A stretch of DNA of 64,000 bases from an uncultured Prevotellaceae bacterium. Its GTDB lineage: Bacteria; Bacteroidota; Bacteroidia; Bacteroidales; Bacteroidaceae. The notes below the pieces were generated by a model, which saw nothing but the letters and a program-made list of their open reading frames with translations, searched no databases and was not told the DNA's origin. The translations under genes and the position numbers were made by a program. Within the stretch, counting starts at the first letter, position 1. Each line of letters starts with the position of its first letter. Positions 47,965-58,300 of this stretch are shown piece after piece. The stretch covers positions 1 to 64,000 of the forward strand of contig CALDLA010000069.1 of NCBI GenBank assembly GCA_937898415.1. The letters run 5' to 3'.

Positions 47965-48321
47965 ATGAAGACGATTTTGATAGCTGAAGATAACGACAGC
48001 AATTACATTTTGATGACTTACATCCTAAAGCGCTACTATCAGTTTCTTCGGGCCAAGAACGGGCAGGAAGCTGTGGAAGCTGCCGACAAGGGCGGCATTG
48101 ACTTGATACTGATGGACATCAAGATGCCCGTCATGGACGGTCTTGAGGCCACGGCTAAGATTAAGGAGAAGCATCCGGAACTGCCTATCATCGCCTTGAC
48201 GGCTAATGCCTTCGATAGTGACCGCCAACTGGCTATGACGGCCGGCTGCGACGATTTCCTCTCGAAACCCGTCAGCAGCGAGAAATGCCTGAAAGCCATT
48301 GAGGCCAAGATAGGGAAGTAA
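47965..48321 (+). CDS. Single-domain response regulator (CheY-like)
   Basis: 118 residues, receiver domain only. The acidic pocket is EDND (Asp9/Asp11 region), the phospho-acceptor is Asp51 in LMDIKMPVMDG, followed by the conserved Thr in IIALTANAF and Lys in FLSKPVSS. There is no output domain and no kinase nearby, so it must serve a distant hybrid kinase or phosphorelay. The genes on either side do not explain its role. Confidence 0.93.
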   Translation: MKTILIAEDNDSNYILMTYILKRYYQFLRAKNGQEAVEAADKGGIDLILMDIKMPVMDGLEATAKIKEKHPELPIIALTANAFDSDRQLAMTAGCDDFLSKPVSSEKCLKAIEAKIGK

Positions 48322-48324
48322 GCC

Positions 48325-49275
48325 TTAGAGGTTCCAGAGCCACTTGATGTCTTCGACAGTAGTAGTCTCGACATCTTCCTCAATCTTATCGGGCAGGTTG
48401 CAGAAAAAATCAATCCCCGTGCGCCGCTCTAACTCACGGATGTTGATGACGTAGTTGCCTAACGGGTCGTTCGAATGATCCTCATTCAGGTGTTCTGCCC
48501 AGAAGGCTAAAGCCTTGTAGTCCCATTTGTCTTTTTTCTTGTTATATTGTTTGAGCAACAAGGCCATGAAGAAGTATTTGGGAACGGGGATGAACCCTTG
48601 ACGGCTGGTCGCAGATCGTTGTCTGTTGCTGATATATTCAATGATGTTATCCTCCGAGTCGATGGTGCCGCCTTTTGCGACATAGAGTGTGTCTCCTGTG
48701 CTTTTGGGCCACCAGGTGTTTGTCAGTTTGTTTTCCATCTTGAGCCATAACCCGCCATTGAAAATGTTGCGTTGTGGCTGCATATTGGTAAGAAAAAAGG
48801 TCTGGCGGTTGGCATCCCGCGAATATTTCCTGTCAGCACTGGGACAGATATGGCCGTGGTCATAACCTGATGACCAGAAAGGGTCGAAGGTTTCGCCGTA
48901 TTCATTGGTCACATAGTTGATGTCGTGGTTGGGCATATCCTCGTCAAACAGGTAGCCATCCACTACCCGGCTGTTCCTACCACCAGCATTTCCACTGTGC
49001 ATCTGGTAGCACGACCACCGTTGTGACTTTTTCTGGCAGTCCCACTCTATGCTGTAATTGATGCCGTATTGGTCGTTGGTGCTGTGGATGACGACGATGC
49101 TGCTGCCGCCTTTCACCTTCGGGAACTCCAGCCGCTGCAGGGCCGGTTCCTGTGAATAGTCATTACGGTTAATGTTTTGCTCGGTCTGCTGGTCATTGTC
49201 GTCATCATCGCTACAGGAGGTGACGAGGGGCAGAAAGAGCAGCAGCGGGAGGAAGAACTTGGATAGTGGTCTCAT
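48325..49275 (-). CDS. Exported DNA/RNA non-specific endonuclease, lipoprotein
   Basis: 316 residues. The lipoprotein signal ends LVTSCSDDDDNDQQ. A NUC-type (Endonuclease_NS) fold spans about 65-300. The active-site motif is D139-H-G-H142 with ICPSAD behind, in place of the canonical DRGH; the metal-site Asn is in TNMQPQRNIFN. It should cut DNA and RNA at the cell surface or in the periplasm. It is the last gene of a co-directional set with two OB-fold lipoproteins and a TonB receptor, though a terminator-like hairpin separates it from them. Confidence 0.9.
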   Translation of the reverse strand: MRPLSKFFLPLLLFLPLVTSCSDDDDNDQQTEQNINRNDYSQEPALQRLEFPKVKGGSSIVVIHSTNDQYGINYSIEWDCQKKSQRWSCYQMHSGNAGGRNSRVVDGYLFDEDMPNHDINYVTNEYGETFDPFWSSGYDHGHICPSADRKYSRDANRQTFFLTNMQPQRNIFNGGLWLKMENKLTNTWWPKSTGDTLYVAKGGTIDSEDNIIEYISNRQRSATSRQGFIPVPKYFFMALLLKQYNKKKDKWDYKALAFWAEHLNEDHSNDPLGNYVINIRELERRTGIDFFCNLPDKIEEDVETTTVEDIKWLWNL

Positions 49276-49286
49276 GTTGGTCGTAG

Positions 49287-49327
49287 TAAAAAGGCAGGCT
49301 GCACCATCAGCGTTGCAGCCTGCCTTT
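49287..49327 (-). terminator. Terminator or attenuator before the nuclease gene
   Basis: A perfect 14-bp stem (49290-49303 with 49314-49327), a 10-base loop, followed on the minus strand by TTTTT. It lies between the OB-fold gene and the nuclease start, so it would reduce read-through to the nuclease. Confidence 0.8.
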
Positions 49328-49341
49328 GTGTAGATGCTGAA

Positions 49342-50733
49342 TTATTCTGCGTAGTTAATGATTACACCCGTACAGCGGAACTGGACACCACCGCCGCTGC
49401 CGGACATATAGTTCACGACTTTGAGCGTGGTGTTGTTCACATTGTTGAAGGTGACTGTCTTGTCGTCCTTTGCCGGGGTAATTCTGTTGCCGCCAGCCTC
49501 GCCATACATCTCATCATTGCCCTTATAGGCCGTACCTTGGTAGGTGTCGTAATTGAAGATGACAGATGCAATCTTCTTGGTGGACGTGATGGTGACGGAG
49601 TTTTGAGCATACATACGGATAATCTTTGAACCAGCGTGATAGATAGGCTCACTCTTTCCGTCTTCCAGTGAGAAAGTCAGCGTGGTGCCGTCCGATAAGG
49701 TGATCGGACCGTTCAGCTCGGAAAGACCGAGATCGCCATAGACAACCGTAATGGAGTTGCCGCTTACCTCGCCGCCGCCTTCCTGGTCGCCGCCTTCTTG
49801 GCCGCCGCCTTCTTGACCGCCGCCTTCTTGACCACCGGAAGCCTCCGTCTTGCCGTTGAGCGAGTAGAGGTAAGCCTTGGCCTGGACGGTCTCAGGCGTG
49901 TTGCCTTTATAGTTGTACACCTTGCCGCAGACAATGACCTCGTCCTTCAGCTTCAGCAGTTCGCCGCCGTTATATCTCTGGTTGCCTAAGTAGAGGGCGC
50001 GGTGGACGTAGAACTCGCCTACCGGCTCGCCATCGTCAGAGAGACTGAAGGAACCGTTGCCGAACTCCGTGCCGTACTGTTCTGCGATAGACGACACCTT
50101 ACCTTTAATATACACTTCCTTGTCCGACTCCTTTTCGCCAACTTCTTTTGCGTATGCGATGGCTGCTGCGGCATTGAACGGGTCTTCCAGTGTGCCGCTA
50201 CCCTTGGCCTCGCCTACAGGCTCCGGATTATTGCCACCTGCCGTCACACCGTTGAGCGAGTAGAGGAAGGCCGCACCTTGCACGGTCTCGGGCGTGTTGC
50301 CTTTGTAGTTGACAATCTTGCCGTAGACAATGACCTCGTCGCCCACTTTGATCTGGGTGTCGCCGTTGGCGAACTTCTTGTTGCCTAAATAGGGGCAGCG
50401 CCAGAAGGTGAACTCATTGGTGCCCTCCTTGGTGTCGGACATGACGAAGGAGGCGGTACCGTGCTGCGTGGTGAACTCATCGGTGATGGATGTGATGAAG
50501 CCCTTGACATAGACCTCATTCTCTGACTCTGCCTGTCCTAACGACTTGACGTAATGGATGGCATCGGCACAGGTGTAGGGCGACTCCAGCGTACCATTGC
50601 CCTCATAGGTATATTCGGTGCCTCCGCCGCCGTCGGCGGTGGGGATTGGATATGGCTCTGGAACGTCCTCACAAGCGGTGAATGTCATGGCTGCGATGGC
50701 TAAGGCCATGACGCTGTACAGTATTTTCTTCAT
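49342..50733 (-). CDS. Exported lipoprotein with two OB-fold repeats
   Basis: 463 residues. The lipoprotein signal ends MTFTACEDVPEP. Two homologous OB-fold modules at about 48-160 and 187-295 share the pattern ESPYTCADAIHYVKSLG / EVYVKGFI / NYKGNTPETVQ. A Gly/Glu/Gln linker (GGQEGG repeats, about 300-320) leads to a beta C-terminal domain (about 325-463). OB folds of this kind often bind nucleic acid or oligosaccharide. The gene sits between the DUF5689 gene and the nuclease gene. Confidence 0.85.
   Translation of the reverse strand: MKKILYSVMALAIAAMTFTACEDVPEPYPIPTADGGGGTEYTYEGNGTLESPYTCADAIHYVKSLGQAESENEVYVKGFITSITDEFTTQHGTASFVMSDTKEGTNEFTFWRCPYLGNKKFANGDTQIKVGDEVIVYGKIVNYKGNTPETVQGAAFLYSLNGVTAGGNNPEPVGEAKGSGTLEDPFNAAAAIAYAKEVGEKESDKEVYIKGKVSSIAEQYGTEFGNGSFSLSDDGEPVGEFYVHRALYLGNQRYNGGELLKLKDEVIVCGKVYNYKGNTPETVQAKAYLYSLNGKTEASGGQEGGGQEGGGQEGGDQEGGGEVSGNSITVVYGDLGLSELNGPITLSDGTTLTFSLEDGKSEPIYHAGSKIIRMYAQNSVTITSTKKIASVIFNYDTYQGTAYKGNDEMYGEAGGNRITPAKDDKTVTFNNVNNTTLKVVNYMSGSGGGVQFRCTGVIINYAE
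49774..49833 (-). repeat. In-frame 15-bp tandem repeat in the OB-fold lipoprotein
   Basis: Four 15-bp units start at 49774, 49789, 49804 and 49819; each encodes five residues of the GGQEG type. The unit is a multiple of 3, so copy-number slippage would change linker length without breaking the frame. Confidence 0.9.
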
Positions 50734-50767
50734 AGTAATATGTTTTTATTTTTCAATTCTACAATCT

Positions 50768-51619
50768 TCAATATATAATCTCGATGTCGCTCTCCTCGCG
50801 GATGAGTATCTGCCAGGTGTCGTTAAAGCGGGTGGCGATGCCGATGATGTTCACCTCGTAGGGTTTCTTATTCACCTCGTCGTAGGGCAGTTTGTTGGCG
50901 GCAAACTTGGCATAGGTACTGGTACGGATGACCAGCTTCGAGGTCGGGTAGCCTGTGATGCCTCGGTTGACACAGCCGCCAACGATGGTTGCCGAGCCGT
51001 CGCCGGGGGCATAGGTGGCAGTGCCGTTAGCCTCGCTGAAGGTGACATTACGCAGGATGACCAGCTTGCCGCAGTTCTCTTTCATGTCCATGTTGACATC
51101 GAAGTCAATGGGCATTAGAATCTGAATGGGGGAGTTGGTGTACTTGAAGTGCTTCTGGAACACGTCTTTCTGCATGCGGCCGATGCTGTTGCCCTCGAAG
51201 GGGGCGCCAATCTCGGGTTGCTGGCGGTAGCCGCCGATGTAGAGTCCTTTCAGGTCGACAATGATTTCCTGACCTTCGGCTAAGAAACCGCTCATGCCGT
51301 TCTGGTTGACAGCAATGATGATGGCACCCGTCGCGTCCTGCACCACAAACTGCTTGTGGATGTTGCCTCGGATGTCGTTGCCCGTGACACGGCCTTTGAT
51401 TTTCACGTCCTTGTCAATCAGTCTGTTCTCGTCAGTACTGGCAAACACGTTGGGATACAGATCTTTCAGCTGCGCAATGGTGATGATATTGTCATCCGTA
51501 ATGCTGTTGTTGCCGTAAAGGTCAGCACCGTTTGGCGTGATGACGTCCCATTCCGTGTCTTGACAGGCGGCAAACAGCAGGCAGGCTACTGCGATGGCGA
51601 AATATTTGATGGCTTTCAT
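50768..51619 (-). CDS. DUF5689-like OB-fold lipoprotein
   Basis: 283 residues. The lipoprotein signal ends LLFAACQDTEWDV. The pattern TIAQLKDLY, then VKIKGRVTGNDIRGN and KQFVVQDATGAIIIAVN is that of DUF5689, an OB-fold domain of exported Bacteroidetes proteins. A second OB-like part (CGKLVILRNVTFSEANGTAT) follows. It is translated directly after the TonB receptor (18-bp gap), which suggests that it is the receptor's surface partner, replacing a SusD. Confidence 0.87.
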   Translation of the reverse strand: MKAIKYFAIAVACLLFAACQDTEWDVITPNGADLYGNNSITDDNIITIAQLKDLYPNVFASTDENRLIDKDVKIKGRVTGNDIRGNIHKQFVVQDATGAIIIAVNQNGMSGFLAEGQEIIVDLKGLYIGGYRQQPEIGAPFEGNSIGRMQKDVFQKHFKYTNSPIQILMPIDFDVNMDMKENCGKLVILRNVTFSEANGTATYAPGDGSATIVGGCVNRGITGYPTSKLVIRTSTYAKFAANKLPYDEVNKKPYEVNIIGIATRFNDTWQILIREESDIEIIY

Positions 51620-51637
51620 ACGATGGTCCTCCTTTCT

Positions 51638-54187
51638 TTAGAATTGATAGTTAATCAACAGCATGCCGTTGATGCCGTTGGCATAGAACTTACGCGGACT
51701 CTTCTCGAAGCGATAGGCGTTGTTGGTGCGCTCCTGCTGCTGCTTGGTGTCGAGTCGGTTCTGCTCCATACCGCCGGTACAGATGTTGATGTTGTTCAGG
51801 ATGTTCGTCAGCATCAGGTTGAAGCCGATGCGGCGGCCATGCCTCAGGCGGAACGTCTTGCCGATGGAGGCGTCAAGCATGAAACCGCCGTCGCCTTTTG
51901 CCTGGGCAGGACTGTTGTACACCTTCTGGCCGTCGACGATGGTCTTCGTAACCTCGGTCTCACGACGTGAGATAGGTGCAAAGTACATATAGATATTGTC
52001 GTAGTAGTTGCCAATGAGGTCGATGTACCAGTACTTATAGTGGCAGTTCAGGTCGATGCTGCCGGCGGTGAGCGGCGTGCTGCCCTCACGCATGCCGTCG
52101 ATGATACACAGTTCGTCAACATAGCTGCCGCTGTTCGAAAGCATCATACGCATGTCGGCATTGTTGGTGTACTTGGCTTCGCTGACGGTTCCCAAGGTCT
52201 TGATATTGAGCCAGTCGGTGGCTTTGATGTTCAGTCCTAACTCCACGCCGTAGTACTTCTTCTTGATATTCGATAGCGACACGTAGGCAAACGAACTCTC
52301 GATGTCGCTATAGAAGAGGCTCTGCTCGGTGACGTCCTTCAGTTCGGCGTAGTAGGCATTCAGGTTCAGGCTCAGCAGGGAGTTCTTCCACTGGTAGCCG
52401 AACTCAGCCGAGGCAATCTTCTCCTGCTTCAGGTCCTTCACGAAGTCGTTGTTGATCTGGGCAGCAGCCAAGGCCGTTCGTGGGGCGGGTGTCTTCCACT
52501 CGTAGCCGACGCCGAGAGCGATGGCGTGACCCTTGCCAACGTTGATGTTAGCACCTGCTTTGCCACCTCCGTCGAGGAACTTCGCTGTGCCGCTCTTGCC
52601 ATAGCTGTTGTCGGGGGCCATACCGTTGCGCATCTTGCCGTCGCGCTGCATCGTTGTACCAGCTAAACGACCTGACACAAAGAGGTGGGTGAAACGCAAG
52701 TCCGTTGCATAGCTGGCCCAGGCCTGTGCCTTGTTGACCAAGATGTTGTAGTCGTAGCCAAACTTGTCACCAACCTTCACCTCGGCGGGCTGACCGTATT
52801 TATCCCTGTCGGCCAGGTCGTAGTACACCATCGGCGAAAGTGAACCGTAGTCCTTCACGGCGTAGGTGTTGATATTGTGGAACTTGGCATTACCCAGCAG
52901 GTCGTCCATCGTCTGGTAGTGCATGCCGATGTTCCGCATCAGTTGCAGACCGCCGTTCAGTGACGAGTTCTTTGTCAGTTGCTTCTCTATCTTACTGGCC
53001 AGCGAGAAGGTCAGCTGGTCGTCGTGGGCTCGTTGGACATAGTACATGGCATCCACTCCCTCGTCTGCCATCAGACTGTTGGCATAATAGAGTCGGTCCC
53101 AGTTAATCTGGCGGTTGTACTCCGACGCACTCAGGTAGTCGTAGGCGGCCTGCCAGTTCTGGTAGGCGATGTCATCGTGGAAGAGTGAGGCTTCAGGGTC
53201 CCACACGTTGTAACTGTAGCTCGGCATCAGCGAGTAGTAGTCGGGCTCGGGGTTCGTACCGCCGTTATAGGACAGTCGGCTGTTGCTGTACATCGTGTAG
53301 CGACCGAGCAGCGAGGTCACCAGCTTCGTCTTCTCGTCTATCTTCCAGTCCCATGTCAGCAGGGCCGACGGTGAGAAGTCGTGGACGATGCGGGCGTTGC
53401 GCTTCTTGCCGTCCTGGTAGCCCCAGTTGGGATTGTAGTTGTGGGTTCCGGCTATCCAGTACATCTCGTCTGTAGCAGCACGCTGGGTGCCGCGCTGTGT
53501 CTGGTTGCCCCAGGTGATGAGGCTCACGGAGTGCTGGTCGTTGATGATCTTCTCGGCTCCTACAAAGAAGCTCACCGAGTTGTACAGTGTACCTTCCACC
53601 GTACCGATGCCGTTGCCCCAGCGATAGGTCAGCGAGCCGGTGTATGCCCATCCGTTCTCCAAGACGCCAGAGTTGTAGGTGTACATGCCACGGACATTGT
53701 AGCTGCGGTTGGCAAAGGCCAGCGAGGCACGTTGGCCGGTGGCGAAACTCGACGGGCGGAAATTGTAGTTGCCTGAGCCGGCGAGGGCACTCATGGAGTA
53801 GTTGTTGTCCTCGAAGGGCAACGACGATTCACGGCCACGGGTCTGGTTGTTAAGACCGCCGACGAGGGAGTAGCTGAACAATCCGCGCTCGATGTCGTTC
53901 ACAGGGTTGCCGTTGATGTACATGTCGGTGTACTTGGCATTGTAGGCACGGTATCTGAACCGGGCGGGACTGAACCGATAGCCCACCTCGTTCGCATAGA
54001 CATTCCGGTTGGACGAAATGACGGTGATGTTCTGAATGGAACTCTCATTGTCTTCCAACTGCGCCTCGGTGAAAGTGAAAGTCTGTTCGTCCGCTAAGTC
54101 CTTGGCTATAGAGTCAATAGGCTCTTGCGCCACGGCCGTGGCGGAGCAACAGAAGACCATCACTGCTAATTTCAGTGTTTTTCTCAT
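51638..54187 (-). CDS. TonB-dependent outer-membrane receptor paired with OB-fold lipoproteins
   Basis: 849 residues from the ATG at 54187, which opens a signal peptide (MRKTLKLAVMVFCC, ends AVAQ). A longer frame from 54340 crosses the promoter and was rejected. A plug region (about 45-160) is followed by a barrel ending NGINGMLLINYQF, an aromatic outer-membrane C-terminus. It lacks the SusC-type N-terminal carboxypeptidase-like domain and has no SusD neighbour. Its partners are DUF5689 and OB-fold lipoproteins, with exported nuclease-type enzymes on both sides. Confidence 0.9.
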   Translation of the reverse strand: MRKTLKLAVMVFCCSATAVAQEPIDSIAKDLADEQTFTFTEAQLEDNESSIQNITVISSNRNVYANEVGYRFSPARFRYRAYNAKYTDMYINGNPVNDIERGLFSYSLVGGLNNQTRGRESSLPFEDNNYSMSALAGSGNYNFRPSSFATGQRASLAFANRSYNVRGMYTYNSGVLENGWAYTGSLTYRWGNGIGTVEGTLYNSVSFFVGAEKIINDQHSVSLITWGNQTQRGTQRAATDEMYWIAGTHNYNPNWGYQDGKKRNARIVHDFSPSALLTWDWKIDEKTKLVTSLLGRYTMYSNSRLSYNGGTNPEPDYYSLMPSYSYNVWDPEASLFHDDIAYQNWQAAYDYLSASEYNRQINWDRLYYANSLMADEGVDAMYYVQRAHDDQLTFSLASKIEKQLTKNSSLNGGLQLMRNIGMHYQTMDDLLGNAKFHNINTYAVKDYGSLSPMVYYDLADRDKYGQPAEVKVGDKFGYDYNILVNKAQAWASYATDLRFTHLFVSGRLAGTTMQRDGKMRNGMAPDNSYGKSGTAKFLDGGGKAGANINVGKGHAIALGVGYEWKTPAPRTALAAAQINNDFVKDLKQEKIASAEFGYQWKNSLLSLNLNAYYAELKDVTEQSLFYSDIESSFAYVSLSNIKKKYYGVELGLNIKATDWLNIKTLGTVSEAKYTNNADMRMMLSNSGSYVDELCIIDGMREGSTPLTAGSIDLNCHYKYWYIDLIGNYYDNIYMYFAPISRRETEVTKTIVDGQKVYNSPAQAKGDGGFMLDASIGKTFRLRHGRRIGFNLMLTNILNNINICTGGMEQNRLDTKQQQERTNNAYRFEKSPRKFYANGINGMLLINYQF

Positions 54188-54226
54188 AAAATACGGTTTT
54201 GCAGTTATTGTATTACTTATTTGGTG

Positions 54227-54234
54227 CAAAGATA
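54227..54234 (-). promoter_or_regulatory. -7 box of the TonB receptor operon
   Basis: TATCTTTG on the minus strand, 39 bases before the receptor ATG. The best -33-like element is off-spacing (16 bp). Confidence 0.45.
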
Positions 54235-54298
54235 CGGAAAAAGAATGAGACAACCATATTTTTTTCGTAAAAAGTATAAGCAATTCCAAAAATAATTG

Positions 54299-54306
54299 TA
54301 TCTTTG
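54299..54306 (+). promoter_or_regulatory. -7 box of the exported EEP-family gene
   Basis: TATCTTTG, 22 bases before the ATG at 54329, divergent from the receptor promoter. The shared AT-rich 64-bp centre could hold common regulation. Confidence 0.45.
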
Positions 54307-54328
54307 CACAGATTATTACTGACCGATT

Positions 54329-55381
54329 ATGAAGAAACACATGGTTTTTCTCGCGCTCGTCCTCTTATTGACGGCGAACGCTTCCCATGCACAGAAGAAG
54401 TTCTCTGTGTACGGAGTGGGATTCTATAACCTTGAGAATCTGTTTGATACCTGTCACGATGCCGGCAAGAACGACTATGAGTACCTGCCCGACGGTACGA
54501 ACAAATGGACGGGACTGAAGTACGGCAATAAGTTGAAGAACATGGCCCGTGTGCTGGCCGAAATGGGGACGGACAAACTGCCCGGCGTGGGCTGTGCCGC
54601 CATCGGCGTCAGCGAGGTGGAGAATGCCAAGTGCCTGACCGACCTCTGCAATCAGGAGCCGCTGAAGGCCAAGAACTTCCAGTTCGTACACATCGAGGGG
54701 CCCGACCAGCGCGGTGTTGACTGCGGACTGCTCTATAACCCGAAGCTCTTCAAGGTCCGCGACGTGAAGCTCGTACCTTATATCTATATCTTGCCGCAGG
54801 ACTCGATGCGGGCCACCCGTGGCTTCTTGGTGGTCAGCGGTACGATGGCCGACGAACATGTCACCATCATTGTCAACCACCTGCCGTCGCGTGGTGCCAC
54901 CTCCTTCTACCGCGAAGAGGGCGGACGCCAGCTGTGTGTGGTCAAGGACTCGCTGGTACGTGACGACCCCAACGTGAAGCTGCTCATCATGGGCGACATG
55001 AACGATGACCCGCAGGACAAGTCGATGGCGGAGGCACTCGGTGCCAAGCGTAAGATGAAGGACGTGGAGAACGTGCCCGGCGGACTGTGGAACCCCTGGT
55101 GGGATGTGCTGGCACAGGGAACGGGAACGCTGCAGTATGACGGCAAGTGGAACCTCTTCGACCAGATTATAGTGTCGAACGCGCTGCTCGACCGTGACGG
55201 CAAGAAGGACTACGCGTCGCTGAAATTGTGGAACTACCATATTTTCCGTCGCGACTACCTCTTCCAGAAGGAAGGAAAGTACAAGGGCAACACCCTGCGC
55301 ACCCATGCCGGCGGTGCCTGGCTCAATGGCTACAGCGACCACCTGCCCACGGTCGTCTATCTGATTAAGGAACAACGCTAA
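54329..55381 (+). CDS. Exported endonuclease/exonuclease/phosphatase-family enzyme
   Basis: 350 residues. A signal peptide (ends ANASHAQ) is followed by a complete EEP fold: YNLENLFD near 33-40, metal Glu in GVSEVEN (Glu96), His in VNHLPSRG, the acidic GDMNDDP motif and the C-terminal YSDHLP. Family members are Mg-dependent nucleases or phosphodiesterases; exported Bacteroidetes members are poorly characterised. It is divergent from the TonB receptor operon and followed one base later by the GH128-like gene, so it may be co-transcribed with that enzyme. Confidence 0.9.
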   Translation: MKKHMVFLALVLLLTANASHAQKKFSVYGVGFYNLENLFDTCHDAGKNDYEYLPDGTNKWTGLKYGNKLKNMARVLAEMGTDKLPGVGCAAIGVSEVENAKCLTDLCNQEPLKAKNFQFVHIEGPDQRGVDCGLLYNPKLFKVRDVKLVPYIYILPQDSMRATRGFLVVSGTMADEHVTIIVNHLPSRGATSFYREEGGRQLCVVKDSLVRDDPNVKLLIMGDMNDDPQDKSMAEALGAKRKMKDVENVPGGLWNPWWDVLAQGTGTLQYDGKWNLFDQIIVSNALLDRDGKKDYASLKLWNYHIFRRDYLFQKEGKYKGNTLRTHAGGAWLNGYSDHLPTVVYLIKEQR

Positions 55382-55382
55382 T

Positions 55383-58300
55383 ATGACTAACAATATGAAG
55401 AAACAAATCCTAACTACTTTGATGACGGCGGCCCTGTGTCTGTGGCTGCCGCTGGCAGGGATGGCTGCCAATACGAAGAAGTCCGTTGCCCAGGTGACGG
55501 AGGCTGTGACGATTACCGACGACTGGGACTATATCGTGACGGGAGCGACGCCCTTTGCCGAAGGGGCCTCTGTCGATTTGGTCAATACGGAGCACGCCGT
55601 CCTTATATTGAATAAGGTAAAACCCTCCGCGGCTATCAAGTTGTTGGCAACGTATGTGAAAATCAACGGTGCCAAGGCCGTGAACAACACGAACTGTCAG
55701 GTGAAGCTGTATAACCGCGGCTGTATCATCCTGCCTTACGGTAATAGCACGAAGCCGCTGACCGTCTATCCGGAGCCGAACTTCGGGGGCGAGGGCGTCA
55801 ACAACTTCGGCATGGGCAACTCAGGCGGCTATATGAACACGCTGACCGCCGCCCAGCTGAACAACAAGATACGCTCGTTCAAGCTGAAGCGCGGCTACAT
55901 GGTGACGTTCTCGACGCAGGCCAGTGGCCGCGGCTACAGCCGTTGCTTCATTGCTGCCAGCAGCGACCTGGAGGTGCCCGAACTGCCCATTGTGCTCGAC
56001 CAGAAGATTTCTTCCTACCGTATCTTCAAGTGGTATGACGCAGGCAAGAAGAATCTGGCCAATTCTGCTGGTAGCAAGGATGCCCTGGATGCCCTCAATG
56101 TGCAGAGTACCTATGACTGGGGGCAGGGTAACACCAGTCTCCAGCCCGACTATGAGTGGGTGCCTAACCACATCTATGAGGACTGGCCTTCGTCGTCTAC
56201 CATCGGCGGAACGACCCAGTCTCCCCACACCAAGAATAACAACGAGCCGAGGAACTCGGCCGACGACCATCCGCAGGACCTGAAAACTATCCTCGATAAC
56301 TGGGAGAACATGATGCGTACTGGTTTGCGTCTCTGTTCACCGGCCTCGTGGGACGGCAGCGATTATACGAATGCGACGGGATTCCTGGCTGAGTTCTTCG
56401 ATTCCATCGATGCCCGTGGCTGGCGCTGCGACATCATCGACCTTCATTGCTACTGGGTAGAAGGTACGTTTAACAATATTGTGAACTGGACCAATAAGTA
56501 CAAGCGCCCCGTCTGGATTTCAGAGTGGTGCTGGGGTGCCTCGTGGAACAAGAACGGCGCCTTCGCCAGCGGCGTGACCAGAGACCAGGTGAAGTCGGCG
56601 CTGCAAAGCATCTGTTCGAAACTGAACGGCTGGGACTATGTGGAGCGCTACTACTACTGGAACAACGAGGCTTCCATCTCGAAGCTCTATGAGAACGGCA
56701 AGCTGACGCCTGCCGGCGAATACTATGCCAGCATGACGACGTCGGTGGGCTACAACGGCAAGTACGACTTCGTGCCCACCACGCCCCGTCAGTACGCCCC
56801 GTCGCGCTTCAAGACGACTTCTTCCAACGGCAAGGTCGTGGTTTCATGGTATGATGCCAATGGCGAGTACAACCAGCTGATGGAGGTACAGCGCAAGGTG
56901 AAGGGCGGCCAGTGGGAGACCCTGTCAACCATTGAGCAGAAGGAGGCCGCCAGCAACTATACGTTTACGGATGCCGAGGCGCCTGAGGGGGCTATCTACC
57001 GTGTGCATCTGAAAGACTTGAACGGTCGCGACTATTATACCAATAATACCATGGAGACGGGCGACGCCGTGACCACAGCCGACGGCAAGACGCTCTACGT
57101 GGGCGGCAACCTGCTGCAGAACGGCGACTTCGACTTCGGCACTGAGGGGTGGACCTCTGGCACGGGTGCGGCCATCGGCCAGCCTTATTTCCAGGTGGTG
57201 CCCGTCGGTGGCGTCGATGGTGGCAGCTATTTGCAGGCCTATGGCAATGGCGGCATGGATGTGGCGTCGTCGCTGAAGAAGGTGGTCGACATCCAGCCCG
57301 AAACCGACTATTACTTCCGCGTGGCCTCCCGCAACGGTGGTACTTATCAGAAGGTCAGCCTGACGGCGGATAATGGCAAGACGGAGGGTGCGAACGTCCT
57401 GACTTTCCAGGATGCCACCGACTGGCTCTACCAGTCAGGCATCTTTAATAGCGGTACCTACAATCAGGCACTCATCGCCTTCCGCTGGTTAGGTGCCAAG
57501 GCGCAGCTGGACAAGATGGAACTGCGTCGGCTCTTCAATACCTACGAGGAGGCCGTGGCCGACGGCACGCCCTTGGATGTGGCCTATGCTGCTGCCAAGG
57601 CCGAGTATGATGCCGTCGTCGCTCAGCAGCGGGCCGACTCGCTGGCTCAGGTGAACAACGCCCTGAAGGCGATGGACTGTCCGCTGGATGCTTCCAACCT
57701 GGAGCTGGTCCTTGTGAGCGGTAAGGTGAAGCAGTATAACTTTAAAGCTGAGACGGGATGGAACGTCAAGGCCGGAACCTATAAGAATGGCGACCAGCGG
57801 TTGGCTGAGCAGGCTGGAAAGTCGTGCTGGAATGCCTGGTGGGCAAGTGTCAATGCCTCGACGGGCGACAAGCAGACGATGGAGGTGAACCAGCAGGTGA
57901 CGGGACTGCCTGAGGGCGCTTACTTCTTGGAGTGCAAGGCCACGACGCAGCACTACTGCATCTCCGACCAGCACGGTTTCATCACCTATGAGGGAGAGAC
58001 CGCCAACACGCCGACGCTTCAGGCCGACTACCTCGACCTGCCGACCGTCAGCAATGTGTGGCAGACGCTCACCACGACACCTATTTATATTAAGGAGGGC
58101 GGTTCGGCAACCATTGGCTTCAAGAACTCCAAGGTGGGCGCTACTGACAATGCCTGGCATGCTTATGGCGATGCCAGCAGTAAGGGCGACAAGCGTGAGG
58201 GATGGTGGTGCGCTACCGAGTTCCGTCTGCGTTATCAGCCGGCCTACACCGTGGTCAGCGACGGCCCGAAGTGGGCTACCATCTGTCTGTCGCGTGAGAT

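Noticed and set aside
47965..48321. Two-component system at the receiver-domain gene
   Set aside because: No histidine kinase or output-domain regulator lies within the window near it.
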